Shown here: positions 23,546-33,594 of the stretch, in pieces
How the letters are laid out: every line of letters starts with the position of its first letter
Position numbering within the stretch: the first letter of the stretch is position 1
Assembly: GCA_022410635.1 (NCBI GenBank)
Contig: JAJVDF010000207.1
Location: 1,262,803-1,326,802, forward strand
Length of the DNA: 64,000 nt
DNA from: Tretioscincus oriximinensis
Taxonomy: Eukaryota > Chordata > Lepidosauria > Squamata > Gymnophthalmidae
Direction of reading: 5' to 3'
Made by a program: the position numbers and the translations under genes
The notes under the pieces: model-generated
What the model was told of the DNA's origin: nothing
What the model saw: only the letters and a program-made list of their open reading frames with translations
Databases searched by the model: none

Positions 23546-24367
23546 TTTTATTCTGTCTTAATACTACATAAACCAAATGGGAAGCAATACAAAAAATGCC
23601 ATAAATAAATGGTTCTGCTAGACCACAGAGGCAGAAGGAATGGCGTGCAGAGTTTCAAAACAGTCCTTACCTGCTGAATTCTGCAGGAAGTATGCCCAGC
23701 AATGCTCCAACATGACCACAGCAAAGACATTTAACTGTTAAAACACAGTTAAAATCTGGGTTCTTGGCCAACACACACCCAGCATTTCCTTTCAATCGGA
23801 AAGCGCAGGCCAAATGGTGGGGGAGGGGAGAGAAATTGCAATGTATGCGGCTGATTCAGTTTGTACAAACACACATTCAGCATTTTGTGGTTGCCTATCA
23901 GGCTATGTGATAAAATAGCTCTATTATGCCTACCACAAAATAGCTCTTTTAGGCTTTGTAGTAATATACATATAGTGATTCATAACCAGGTTACTCAGAA
24001 CAATTTACAGTTTCAGGACAGGGTGGAGACAGGGTAGTTTTCACCCGCTGTGTATTCACTCTTAACCCAAGCTGGCCATTTTATTTTTCCTTGCACCAGG
24101 ATTTCTTCATCACTAAAAATAAATTAAAAAGGGCATTAAAAACATTCATTAGTGGCACTTCAGAAAGAACAAAGCACAGCCTTATTGTGCACCCAAAGAT
24201 CCAATGCATGGTGCACTGCTTGGACACACAAACACACAGGCAGTGGGAAGTCAGGAAAATAACTTTCTATCCTTAAAGTAAACAGTAAAGGTGGGCACAG
24301 CTCAATAGCAGAGCCAGGTTCCTTGGGGGGGAGGGGGCTGGACTGAAGGACCTGCATCCTACTTGGC

Positions 24368-24640
24368 TTCCTACCTTGTATTTTAAAGTTTTCAACAATA
24401 TGCTGATAACGCCACCCGCGCACCACAAGCAGTTCCAGATGATCACTGATTACTGTTTGTTGGTGTGCGCATGGCATAATCAACGGGAACACTCGGCGCA
24501 TGTCGCTGAAAACTTTAAAACATAAGGTAGGAACCAGGGCGGATGGGAGTGCACAGCATTGCCGGAGCCCCCATGTAACGGTCATATCTTCCGGACCCCG
24601 GGGGGGTGCTCCGATTACCCCGCCCTGGAAATGCGGTGGT
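24368..24640. repeat. CpG-rich segment with 27-bp inverted arms
   Basis: The arms 'ttcctaccttgtattttaaagttttca' broken at about 24368-24394 and 24507-24533 are reverse complements with two or three differences. Between and after them CpG dinucleotides are unusually dense (gcgcacc, gtgcgcatgg, ctcggcgcatgtcgc, ccggaccccgg). It could be a young DNA transposon or a CpG-island-like element. Confidence 0.5.
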
Positions 24641-25302
24641 AGAAGCAGCCTCAAGCCTCCAGCAGACGTCTCTTGCACAGCCCATCCCAGCTGCTGCTAT
24701 TTTGAGTGACTTCATGAACTGGCGCAATAGTGGCGGGAAAGTTAAACTTCAGCAAAAAAGCTGGGGGGAGGGGGAGACAGGAGATCTATTTTGATCTCCT
24801 ACTGCCATGGACCCCAACCTTTGGGCATTCTTCTGCCTGTGCCAGAAGACCTCCAAAGTCTGGCCTCCAATGGGGCAGCTTGCTGTCCGGTCAGAGCACA
24901 CAGCAAAATTGTCGCCAAAATGCACTTAATGCACTTGTGGCAGTTTTCTGAGCGAACTCCNCTCAGAAAACATCTTGCTGTGCAGGCTGCACATGGATAG
25001 TGTTTTTCATTTGAGTTAAGTGGAAAATGCATGTGCCCACCTCAGACCTAANCAGCTTTAGCACCCATTTTTTCCTTAATGTTAATTCAGCCTAATAGCT
25101 GCTTTCCCCCATGCTTTCTAAAACAAGAGTATACCCTTTTTTCCCCCACGGTGAGTGCTGCTGCACCATGTGGCACTCTCGTCTTCCTCACAATAGGGCA
25201 TGGTAGGGAAAAACACATTGTACAAGCATCCTGTATGAAACAAAATGCTGGGTTAGCTAGGCAACAGCCTAATCCAGAAATAATCATTTTATATTCTTAC
25301 CA

Positions 25303-25760
25303 ATGGAATTAGCCCATTGTGTTACAGTAATGCAACAGGCTCTAACCTCTTCTCCCTTTGCTCCCATCTATACCCACACCTGCTTCCTTCCTCCCTCCCA
25401 TGCCCCTTTCACTTGCTTTGTTTTGTTCTTTCTTTCCACTTTCATTTCCTTCCTTTTTCCTTTCCTTCTTTATCTTCCTTTCTTCCCTTTCATCCATTAC
25501 TTCATTCTTCCTTTCCCACTCAGTACTGGTCCCAGTACTGAATCCTGGGATATTCCACTTCTTTCCATCCCGAGAACTGTCTATTTATTACTTCCGTCTG
25601 TTTTCTGTCTTTTAGCCAGTTTCCAACCCAGGACTCTGGTCTCTGGAGGCTGCCAAAGTTCCAAGCTCTGTCATTGGTCTCTGGAGGCTGCCCAAGTTCC
25701 AATTGGTCGTAATACCTCGGAATGTTGAACTCTCCAACACGCCTTTTATTACTTATGATG
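25303..25760. repeat. Unclassified 460-bp repeat U1, copy 2
   Basis: Same order of blocks as 16286-16750, with an extra internal duplication of 'gtctctggaggctgcc.aagttcc' at about 25640-25700. Same orientation as copy 1. Confidence 0.75.
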
Positions 25761-25974
25761 TTTTAAAGTAAGTAAATGGGTTTCATATGCTTCTTGCAAC
25801 ACCTATATTCATTACTCATCCTTGTTATTTAGTCTAGTGTGGCCTTTTCCATCTTGATCTCACTGAGATATTTTGGACTGCAGTTTCCATGAACCTGAAA
25901 CAGAATTGCCAGGGTAGCTGGATGCTGTATATAGAATAAAACATCCAGAGAAAATTACAAATTGGGGAAGGCTA

Positions 25975-26305
25975 GTCAGGGTCATTGGCCTGTGGAATTT
26001 ACTTNCTGAAGAGGTAGTGGTAGCTAACAGCTTGGATAGTTTCAAGACAGAACTAGATAGGTTTATGGACACCAAGGTTATAAATGGATACTAGGATGGA
26101 TGTCTGGATGTTGCCTCCGGGAGGGAGCAACAGGCAGGACTCCTGAAATACCATTTGCAGGGAGTCATGAACAGGAGCATATTTTGCTTTCCTCTATTCG
26201 GACTGCCCAGGTGCATCTGATGGGCCTCTGTGTGACACAGAATGCTGGACTTGATGGGCTGTAGCCTGATCCAGTTTGGCTCTTCTTATGTTCTTATGAT
26301 TTTTA
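25975..26305 (+). repeat. CR1 LINE 3' end
   Basis: The clearest CR1 end here: 'cctgaagaggtagtggtagctaac', 'gactcctgaaataccatttgcaggga', 'gcctctgtgtgacacagaatgctggac' and 'ggctcttcttatgttcttatgat'. These recur across the window. Confidence 0.85.
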
Positions 26306-26679
26306 AAAATAGATTGCTCAGAATATATAATTTTTCAAAAAGAAAATAATGCATCTCTAAAGAGTTTCTTTTTTCCTGTAAAGAAATTGATTTTGCTAGC
26401 AAGCAGGGACTATCCAAGCTGTTGGTTTTATTAAAATATATGAAGACAATGGCAAACAGCGACACTTCATACATCCAGAATAGTAACAATTTATAATTAC
26501 ATTCATCGAGTTCCTGCTGAGCAAAAAACAAAGAAACTTCACTTGTTTTTCTCTGGAACTGCTCAGAAATGTAATTAAGGAAAATCCATATGCATCGTTT
26601 GGACATCTTTTTTCCAATAAAAATGATCTAGTTTATTTGAAAAGAAAAAAGAAGATACCCACACATACTTCCAGGTACA

Positions 26680-27235
26680 TCTGGTTCGCCAGTTAGAGCC
26701 ACTTCTGGACAGGGCTGGTAATTTCCAGACTGGGCTATTGTAAAGCCCCACTCTATGTGGGGCTGCCCTTGAAAATTGTTCAGAAGCTGCAGCTAGTACA
26801 GAATACAGCAGTTAGACTGCTGACAGGAAAGAGCTGCACTGGCTGCCAATTTGCTACTGAGCACAAATTGGCCTCCAAATATCTAATTCCTTCTTGCTTG
26901 TCAAGCTGCCCATGCCTTGAGAACTGCAGAGATNGCTCTCCTGACTGTACCACCTTTCTCANTGGTGAAGAGGGTGGGAACCCGAAACAGGGCCTTCCCC
27001 AGACTATGGAACAGTCTCCCCCTTGAGGTGCGTCAATCACCATCTCTGTATGCATCCAAAAATGCCTGAAGATGCATCTCTTTAACCTGGCCTTTGGTTG
27101 AAAAAACCTGTTCTCTCTTCCCTACATTTAGATACTGATGTTTTAATATGTATAGGAATGTAAACAATGTAAATGGCCACCCTGGGACCTTCGGGTATAG
27201 GACAGGATACAAGTACAAATAAATAATAATAAACA
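26680..27235 (+). repeat. L2-like LINE, reverse-transcriptase C-terminus and 3' UTR
   Basis: The frame near 26757-26870 reads GLPLKIVQKLQLVQNTAVRL then LLTGKS, a hallmark of L2-type polymerase C-termini. After it come 'ccccagactatggaacagtctcccccttgaggtg', 'aacctggcctttggttgaaaaaacc' and the tail 'gggaccttcgggtataggacaggatacaa' with AAT repeats. Frameshifts and two Ns break the frame, so it is a dead copy. Confidence 0.85.
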
Positions 27236-27464
27236 AACAAACTAGAAAGGCTATAAGCACCATACAGCTGATTTGTAATAATTTAAAAATATTTTCCCCT
27301 TCTGGCTTCATTTCCTATTTTCAAGAAGTGACTAGAATTACTCAGACTGTGAAATTTCAGAACTTGGAGGGAACTTGGAGGAAAGACATCCTACTAGACT
27401 ACCTAGAATTGTAATAGCACAAGAATCATAAGGGAAATGGACCTTATCAAAGTTTGCTTGCACC

Positions 27465-27488
27465 TATTCTGGGATATATCCCAGAATA
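27465..27488. repeat. Perfect 24-bp palindrome (family Q)
   Basis: TATTCTGGGATA followed by its exact reverse complement, with no mismatch and no loop. Confidence 0.9.
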
Positions 27489-27707
27489 AGGTCTAGAGAA
27501 GAAAGACCCATTGTTTTCCAGCAAATACTGATGAAATATATTCAAACAAGCTAGAAGGGCGTTAATAATGATCAATATGCCAGCATGCACTGCACTGAAG
27601 AGGTAGAAAAACAGTTCTCACCTTCTTTAGCTGGCATGACTAATCAGTGATACAGATCATCAATATGATCTCAGTAATCCATGCTTTGTAGTATAACCAT
27701 TGTAATC

Positions 27708-27972
27708 CACGCTCTGGTAACTTCCAGATTGGACTATTGTAATACACCCAACGGGGCTGCCCTTGAAGATGATTTAGAAACTTCAGGTAGTAAAGAATTC
27801 AGCAGCTAGATTGCTAAGCAGGACTACTAGCCAGATACACGTTACTCCAGACCTACAAGAATTGCAACGGCTGACAATTTCTTCTCAAGGCCAGTTCAAT
27901 ACATTAACTTTAACTTACAGAGGGCTAAATGTTTTTGGCCCTAAATATGAAAAGGAATGCCAAAACTTATTC
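27708..27972 (+). repeat. L2-like LINE, 5' part of a split copy
   Basis: 'gattggactattgtaatacacccaacggggctgcccttgaagat' and 'cttcaggtagtaaagaattcagcagctag' are the same polymerase region as 26724-26830, here with stops. The copy appears to continue after the inserted hAT element at 28378. Confidence 0.7.
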
Positions 27973-27980
27973 CCCTAGGA

Positions 27981-28369
27981 CAGGAGTGGGGAACCTAAAG
28001 CACTGGGGGCCACGCTGAACCCACAGAGCCATTTGGTCTAGCCCACAGTATGCTCCCTGCGGAACTATAAGGCTTCCCTGGCTAAATAATGGTTCTTCAC
28101 TTTGTTAAAACATGAAATACAAAAAATAGAGAGAGGGAGGCAGGGAGGCAGGTGAGGGAAGAAGGCAAGGGAGGGAAGGAGGGCTGAGGGGCTGGGTGCA
28201 TTAAAAAGCTTGCAGTTTAGGGCGCTTGAGTGGATGAGGGGACATGGCAGAGGGAGGAAATATGGGTCTGTGGCATGAGTGGACTGANGCAAGGAGAGGC
28301 TTCATGGCCCTCCAGTGATGTTACTAACATCCAAATGGCCCCTGGCAGAAAAAAGGTTCCCTATCTCTG
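27981..28369. mobile_element. hAT-type non-autonomous element, inserted in L2 copy
   Basis: The 389-bp element starts CAGGAGTGGGGAACCT and ends AGGTTCCCTATCTCTG, imperfect inverted ends of hAT type. The flanking octamers ccctagga (27973-27980) and cccaaaga (28370-28377) agree at six of eight positions, as expected for an old hAT target duplication. The interior has a G-rich gagggaggcagg tract. It is related to 51055-51544, sharing 'aaatggcccctggcagaaa'. Confidence 0.8.
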
Positions 28370-28640
28370 CCCAAAGAAATGCCAGTGAAGCCCTCTTACC
28401 AGTGCTACCCCCTCCAGAAATTAAAGGGTTTAGGGTGCAGGGAAGGGCTTTCTTGGTGANAGCCCCAGACTGTGGAACAGTTTCCCCTCTGAGATGCATC
28501 AAACAAGACCTTTAAGTTTGGACAACAAGTGAACATTCATCTCTTGACCCTGGCTTTTAGCATACCCTCCCAAAACATTTAATTAACTCTTTTTATCCAA
28601 TTTTATACCTATTTTATTACAACCCATCCAAGTCCATTGG
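28370..28640 (+). repeat. L2-like LINE, 3' part of the split copy
   Basis: 'agccctcttaccagtgctaccccctccagaaat', 'cccagactgtggaacagtttcccctctgagatgc' and 'ctcttgaccctggctttta' match the 3' region of the L2-like copy at 26930-27110. It resumes right after the hAT target duplication. Confidence 0.7.
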
Positions 28641-29269
28641 GTATATACAGGGCAAGACAGAAACATAGACAAACCAAGTACCTGATATTTCTATCAATGT
28701 ATTCAAGGCAGAATCGCACCTATATGCTTCCCCAAACCTGTTCTCTTTCCCCATTTTCTATTGTCTCTTTGCATTTTAAGCCAACCCATAGGGTTTCTTG
28801 AAACGCTTGTGCTTTTTTATTAGCTAAAGGCTGACAGATTTTGCCTTCCAAGGAAGAATGCTAGGTTAAAACATAAGACTGTGTTTCTGGGAGAAAATGA
28901 AGGAAGGAAACTCTAATTTTCAGAACTCGGTTTCTATACAGACCCTCGAAACAAAACAAAACCACATAGCAGAACTGTATCCTATAATAGGTGTGTCTAA
29001 CAAAATAAAGAAGGCACTGACTAATATGGACACTGAAAACCTACACACCCTGTGGATATCTGAGTCATTTACAGTTAAGTATTTGTTGCTATTGACAGCT
29101 GTGTTTCTTTGCCCCCTTAATCACGTTTTTATTTTTAAAGACCTGTTAAGTGTCCTTTCTGAAGTTTGATGGGTCGTATAAGAGGTAAAACTCTTGAGAA
29201 TTTATGAAATGCTAGAACATGTCATACTGTTGACATATTTGTTTCTAATGCCTTCTCTGCACCAAGCTT

Positions 29270-29293
29270 TATTCTGAGATATATCTCAGAATA
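29270..29293. repeat. Perfect 24-bp palindrome (family Q), variant
   Basis: TATTCTGAGATA followed by its exact reverse complement. Relative to 27465-27488 it differs by a paired G-to-A/C-to-T change that keeps the palindrome perfect. Confidence 0.9.
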
Positions 29294-29396
29294 TCTACCA
29301 TAATTTGCATTACTGTGGAAATGTTCAGTCTTCATACTGAAAATTATCCAAGAATAAGGTTTACTGCTGAAAGAACCTACCATAAACCCGAGGGCT

Positions 29397-29440
29397 GTAG
29401 AACCATAGAATCATAGAGTTCAAAGAGTCATTGCATTGGG
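29397..29440 (-). repeat. CR1 LINE extreme 3' end, antisense
   Basis: 'accatagaatcatagagttcaaagag' is the reverse complement of the CR1 terminus seen at 37085-37112 ('tatgattcta'). Confidence 0.5.
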
Positions 29441-29487
29441 TCATTGGCCANTGGATACAACTTAGGCCCTGTCCCTAGTGACCCTTA

Positions 29488-29562
29488 TTCTGGGTCATAT
29501 CTCAGGACAAGCTTGGCCATCCACATGCTAGTGTAGACTATTTCAAGGTATAGCCTAGAACA
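29488..29562. repeat. Family Q element, two degenerate palindromes
   Basis: 'ttattctgggtcatatctcagg' and, about 55 bases later, 'tcaaggtatagcctagaaca' are both degenerate versions. Between them lies 'cacatgctagtgtagacta', as at 6953-6975. Confidence 0.5.
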
Positions 29563-29621
29563 AACCTCAGTGGGGACAAGATTCTAGTATGTCTAGAATG
29601 ATACAATGTCTAGACTGAACT

Positions 29622-29732
29622 GAGGTTCAGAGAGAAAAGGTCTTTCAACAGAGATCGGAGTTTGAGGCTTCAAGTGTTGCCACAGAGAGGAGTGAGCGCC
29701 CTCTACAGGCCTCAGCTTCAGCCAATTTACAC
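29622..29732 (+). repeat. SINE family S1, 3'-truncated
   Basis: 'ctgaggttcagagagaaaaggtctttcaacagagatcgg', 'gagtgagcgccctctacaggcctcagcttcagcc' are the head and body of S1. Confidence 0.65.
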
Positions 29733-30019
29733 AACATCCCCACACCCAACACACCTTCCGGGATCCGGGTAGCACCCACAAAAGGTACGTTGCTTGCAAC
29801 AATGGCGTAAAGGGGCTCTTCCTTATCACAACCTTGTATAGCAGCAGTGACTACAAAGGCAATTTTGGGTGACATGGGTGTTCTATAGCCCCCACCCCTG
29901 CTTCTCAAAATTCACTGAGAACTGGCCTCCAACATGAANGTGACTAGAGAGCCCACACTAGCAGTATTACTTAGGATGCTGAAGTACCCAAATGTAATGG
30001 CCACTGCAGGAGAGAGGAC

Positions 30020-30400
30020 CGAACCCTTACAATTTATTTATTTATTTAAAATTATTTTTATTCTGCCCTTCACCATTGGTCCCAGGGTGCATAACAACAG
30101 ATCAATAAACAACAACAGCAACAACAAAATTCATAAAATATTTAAAATTATTGATACCCTTATTCCCTCCCACCCCTGCACCCTACCTGGAAGGACAGAA
30201 TGCAGAAGGAGCTACAGTATTTAGGCGTCAAGAANCTGGGTGAAGAAATATGTTTTTACGAGGTGCCGAAAACTATACAATGTAGGTGCCTGGGGAGGGA
30301 ATTGTTCCAGAGTGGGAGGGTGACCACAGAAAAGGCCCTCTTACATGCCTTTGCATCTCTGCAAGGGGAGGAACTCCCAGAATGCCTTTTTCTTTNCTAT
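30020..30400 (-). repeat. L2-like LINE 3' end, antisense
   Basis: 'aatttatttatttatttaaaatta', 'attctgcccttcaccattggtcccagggtgcata', 'ggaaggacagaatgcag', 'aaatatgtttttacgaggtgccgaaaactatac' and 'gaattgttccagagtg' match the copy at 12285-12660. Confidence 0.7.
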
Positions 30401-30691
30401 TTAATTTATACCACGCCCACCCCACAAATGGCTCTCGGTGGCTCGCAAAGCAATACAAAACATAAAGTACAAGATAATTATATAAAACCAGTACAATACA
30501 ACATGAATTATAAAAACAGATCCAGGAAATATTTAAAAACAAACTACAATCATAACCCCCAACGTATATCAATTCACATCCAAAGGGTGATATTAAAACA
30601 ACAGTGGAGGCAGATCAGCTTGAGGCTAGACTGAAGCTAGCCAAAGGCCTGCTTTACAAGCTCTCCGAAAACTCGACAGTTCTTTAATTGC

Positions 30692-30940
30692 TCAAGTACT
30701 CATAGAGAGAGTGTCCCACCAGGTAGGGGCCACATAACAGAATGCCCTATTTTTGGTGACCGAAAGGCGGGCCTCACTGACACCAGGAGCCTGTAATCNA
30801 TTAAGGTTCATAGATGACCTCAATGTTCTCCTGGGTACATAGAGGGCAAGCCGATCTCGCAAATATGAGGGCCCCAAGTCACGTAAAGTTTTAAAGGTCA
30901 CAACCAGCACCTTGAACTGGATCCGAAACTCAAGCGGCAA
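30692..30940 (-). repeat. L2-like LINE reverse-transcriptase C-terminus
   Basis: The minus frame gives FRIQFKVLVVTFKTLRDLGP, then SYLRDRLALYVPRRTLRSS and NRAFCYVAPTWWDTL. This is the typical order of L2-type polymerase C-termini (FK.L...FK.LHG..P.YL.D.L, then AFS..AP..WN.LP). It is open for 82 codons with one N, but has no upstream polymerase domain, so it is a fragment. Confidence 0.85.
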
Positions 30941-31304
30941 CTGCTGTCCTTTCCCAAGCTAAAATGAGCAGGCGTATTGGAGAGTCCCTGTTTCTTCCCC
31001 AAACACAACAGCTGTCATTTTTTTAAATCGAAAATAAGTACAAGCTTAGCCCTTTTATTACCTCTTCTTTTGCTGCTCAAAATTGAACTTCTGAACTTGT
31101 AAGAGGAAAAGGGAGACACAGATCCCTTCTGCATTCACCCTGTAGTTTTTGACACTCACTCACTGCAAAAATCCAAAAGGGGATCTTTTGTTTTGCATCA
31201 TGAACAGTAATTTGAGTGTATGTGCTTTTTAAAATTGTGGAAAGTATAAATGCAAGATGTCAAGCAGTCTTCAAAGTCTTTTTCTATTTTTTTCTTTTTT
31301 TTGT

Positions 31305-31317
31305 GGGGGGGGGGGGG
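31305..31317. repeat. 13-base G run
   Basis: Uninterrupted G tract after a T-rich stretch. Not part of a recognised element. Confidence 0.9.
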
Positions 31318-31479
31318 ATAGTTAATTGTACCCTATGTTCAAAGATATCTGTGTAATAGTAATTAAAAAGACAATATGTAAAAAGTACTCAATAAAAACA
31401 ATAATAGGATCTACAAGGAAGGGGCATTTTTCCTTAGACAAAGGTTATAGTAAATAGNTACATCTTCCCACATCCCCTC

Positions 31480-31765
31480 CACATGAATGGTGCCTGATGC
31501 ACCCAGGGGTGTGGGGGACATTATTCAACTATCTGGGAGGCCACCACAGAGAAGGTCCTTTTTCAAGTGATCACCTTTTTTCCCAATAAAAAATGTTAAT
31601 GCAACTAGGATGAACTTTCTTGCACAGACATGGGCAGGTTGATATTAGGGAAAGCAAAGCTTTTGATATTTGCATCTCAAGTAATTTAGGGCCTTAGGGG
31701 TTGTGGTTAAATACCCAGAGTTGGATTCAGTAGTGAATTGGCAGCCAGTTCTGCTCTTTTATGAC
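31480..31765 (-). repeat. L2-like LINE 3' end, antisense
   Basis: 'ggtgcctgatgcaccc', 'gggggacattattca', 'ggccaccacagagaaggtcc', 'taatttagggcctta' and 'gtgaattggcagccagttctgctctt' match 1840-2110 in order. Confidence 0.65.
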
Positions 31766-32499
31766 TGGCAGAACAAGAGCATGCAACAGGCATGGGGCCT
31801 TATCGAAGCTTGCTTGAAGTGCATATTTCCAGGTATTTTAAGGGCAAAAAATACCCCCAAATACTCATGTACCAGGCCCACCATTTTCAGCCACACACAT
31901 GCCAATTGGCTATTTTCTTTGAGATCCATNCAAAGCAAGAATCTAGACAAAGTAAATGCTATCAGTATTCCAGGAAAATCAGTGGTCCGAGTGTATTCTT
32001 CCATAATAATGATACTGTAGGATTTCTNACACACACCCCTATTCCAGGCATATGCTGTGTTTGGCATGGATATGTGCAGCAAATCCCAGCATAGCCCTAG
32101 AATAACCCCACATTTTAGGCCCAATCTAAAGGACAACTCTAGAAAGTCACATTAGGATAAAAAAATTACAGTGGATTTTTTTATAGCATGTAGTGGCACG
32201 AGGATAGTTTACAGACATCTCTGATTCCCAGTAACACAACAGTGTGGTAATGTGAGTGTTCTGGCCAGCATTAACTGCAATTTCACCCTTTGATTAGCAA
32301 ATCCCAGTGACAAAGCCCCTATTCAGCAATTCTTTCCTTGTGTGGAAAGGAAAGGGTGACTGACTTCTTATGGGAATACTTCCCTTCTGAAGTTTATTAA
32401 GGGCAAAGCCAGGTGGAAAGTAGCCACAAGGATCATAGAGAATTGTGTGTTTCCTTAACATTTCCACAAGTTTAGAAAGCCACCCACAAAAGAGACAAT

Positions 32500-32875
32500 G
32501 GCTGCATCCACACAGCAGATTTCTACCTCTATGAGAGTGACATCACGGCAACTGAACCTAATCGTGCAATTGGTCACAATCCGCTCACTGCAAAGCTCTG
32601 ACATTGCTCCACTATATCTGATCACTGGTACTGTTTGATTCTATTGCAGAGCCCTTCCAGCAACCGCGCCGATCCCTGTGAACATCTTGCACATGTGGTG
32701 AGAAGTCCAGCGAGATTCTGTCTAGGGCAAGAGATGGGCAGCCAATTAGGTGAACTCACGAGCGGAGGATGCCGGGAGCCAAGTGAGCGCGAGGAGAGAG
32801 GTTGATGCAATGGGACTGCAATCCTCTTATCAATTGCACAGGCAGCACCCTCGGAGGTNCGGGTGGACTCATAAT
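32500..32875. other. CpG-enriched unclassified segment
   Basis: Compared with its surroundings this stretch keeps many CpGs (ccgcgccgatcc, cacgagcggaggatgccggg, gtgagcgcgagg). It starts 'gctgcatccacacagcagat', similar to the starts at 35155 and 44403. I see no open frame of note. Possibly a young DNA element or a GC-rich regulatory patch. Confidence 0.35.
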
Positions 32876-32939
32876 TGCTTCAAGTCCACAATACCCATAA
32901 AACACTGAGTATAGCAGCCNGTGCAGATGCAGCCCATCT

Positions 32940-33230
32940 TAAGAGCTCATGGTATTCATTTAAGTTATCATTCCAAATCCAGAGGTTTAGACTATTGAAA
33001 TTATTCAAATGCAAAAGGCTGCAATGTCTGGGCCTCTTTAACCATGAAAGATGGTGTTTAAGAGGTGAACTAATTGAACTAATTAAATCAGACATGGGAT
33101 GGATAAGGTGAATAGAGAAAAAATACCAGGGGGCAGTCCTTGAAACTGGTGGACAGAAGAGAGAGGACAGATAAAGGAAAGTTTTTTTCCTTTGAGTCAT
33201 TCAGCAAGGCGCCTCTTATGTTCCAAGGGT
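32940..33230 (+). repeat. CR1 LINE 3' region
   Basis: 'aaggctgcaatgtctgggcctctttaaccatgaaagatggtgttta', 'agacatgggatggataagg', 'gggggcagtccttgaaact' and 'gcctcttatgttcc' are CR1 blocks. The middle of the 3' end is deleted. Confidence 0.7.
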
Positions 33231-33289
33231 TTACTCCAGAACATCCTTGCTTTATTGTAGAATATCCAATTATAGTAGAATAATCTTCC

Positions 33290-33290
<1 letters not shown>

Positions 33291-33320
<30 letters not shown>
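33291..33320. repeat. (ATT)n microsatellite
   Basis: Ten ATT units, the tail of the antisense SINE S2 beside it. Confidence 0.95.
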
Positions 33321-33543
33321 TACTTACCTGAAGATCTCATGGCACCCAACCAAAGGGCAGCACCTTTGTTTTTATTTCTTCCTCCACAGCAGATGCCCTG
33401 TGAAGTAGGTGGGGCTGGGAGAATCTTAAGGAACTATTATTGGCCCAAGATCAACCAATTGGCTTCATGGAAGAGTGTGGAATCGAACCAAGAGACTACC
33501 AATAAGAGTCCTACACTCTAACCACTACACCAAACTGGCTCTA
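33321..33543 (-). repeat. SINE family S2 with (AAT)n tail
   Basis: Read on the minus strand from 33543: 'agagccagtttggtgtagtggttagagtgtagg' (A-box-like), 'ggttcgattccacactcttcc' (B-box), 'ccaattggttgatcttgggcc' and 'gcatctgctgtggaggaag'. It ends at the (ATT)n microsatellite at 33291-33320, which is its AAT-type tail. Confidence 0.8.
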
Positions 33544-33570
33544 TAATATAGCATGCCGATAACAAGACTC

Positions 33571-33594
33571 TATTCTGGGATATAATCTGGAATT
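33571..33594. repeat. Degenerate family Q palindrome
   Basis: 'tattctgggatataatctgg' keeps a perfect left half and a decayed right half. Confidence 0.5.

Noticed and set aside
24160..24678. 172-codon open frame on the minus strand, the longest in the window
   Set aside because: It crosses the inverted arms and CpG-rich patch, has no recognisable domain, no splice context, and overlaps open frames on the other strand. Composition explains it.
30692..30940. 82-codon frame with clear protein similarity
   Set aside because: Not a host gene: the motifs are those of an L2-type LINE polymerase C-terminus, and the rest of the polymerase is absent.
33571..33594. Palindromic 24-mers as transcription-factor operator sites
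   Set aside because: Several sit inside larger repeated segments with shared flanks, so a mobile-element origin is more likely than independent binding sites.
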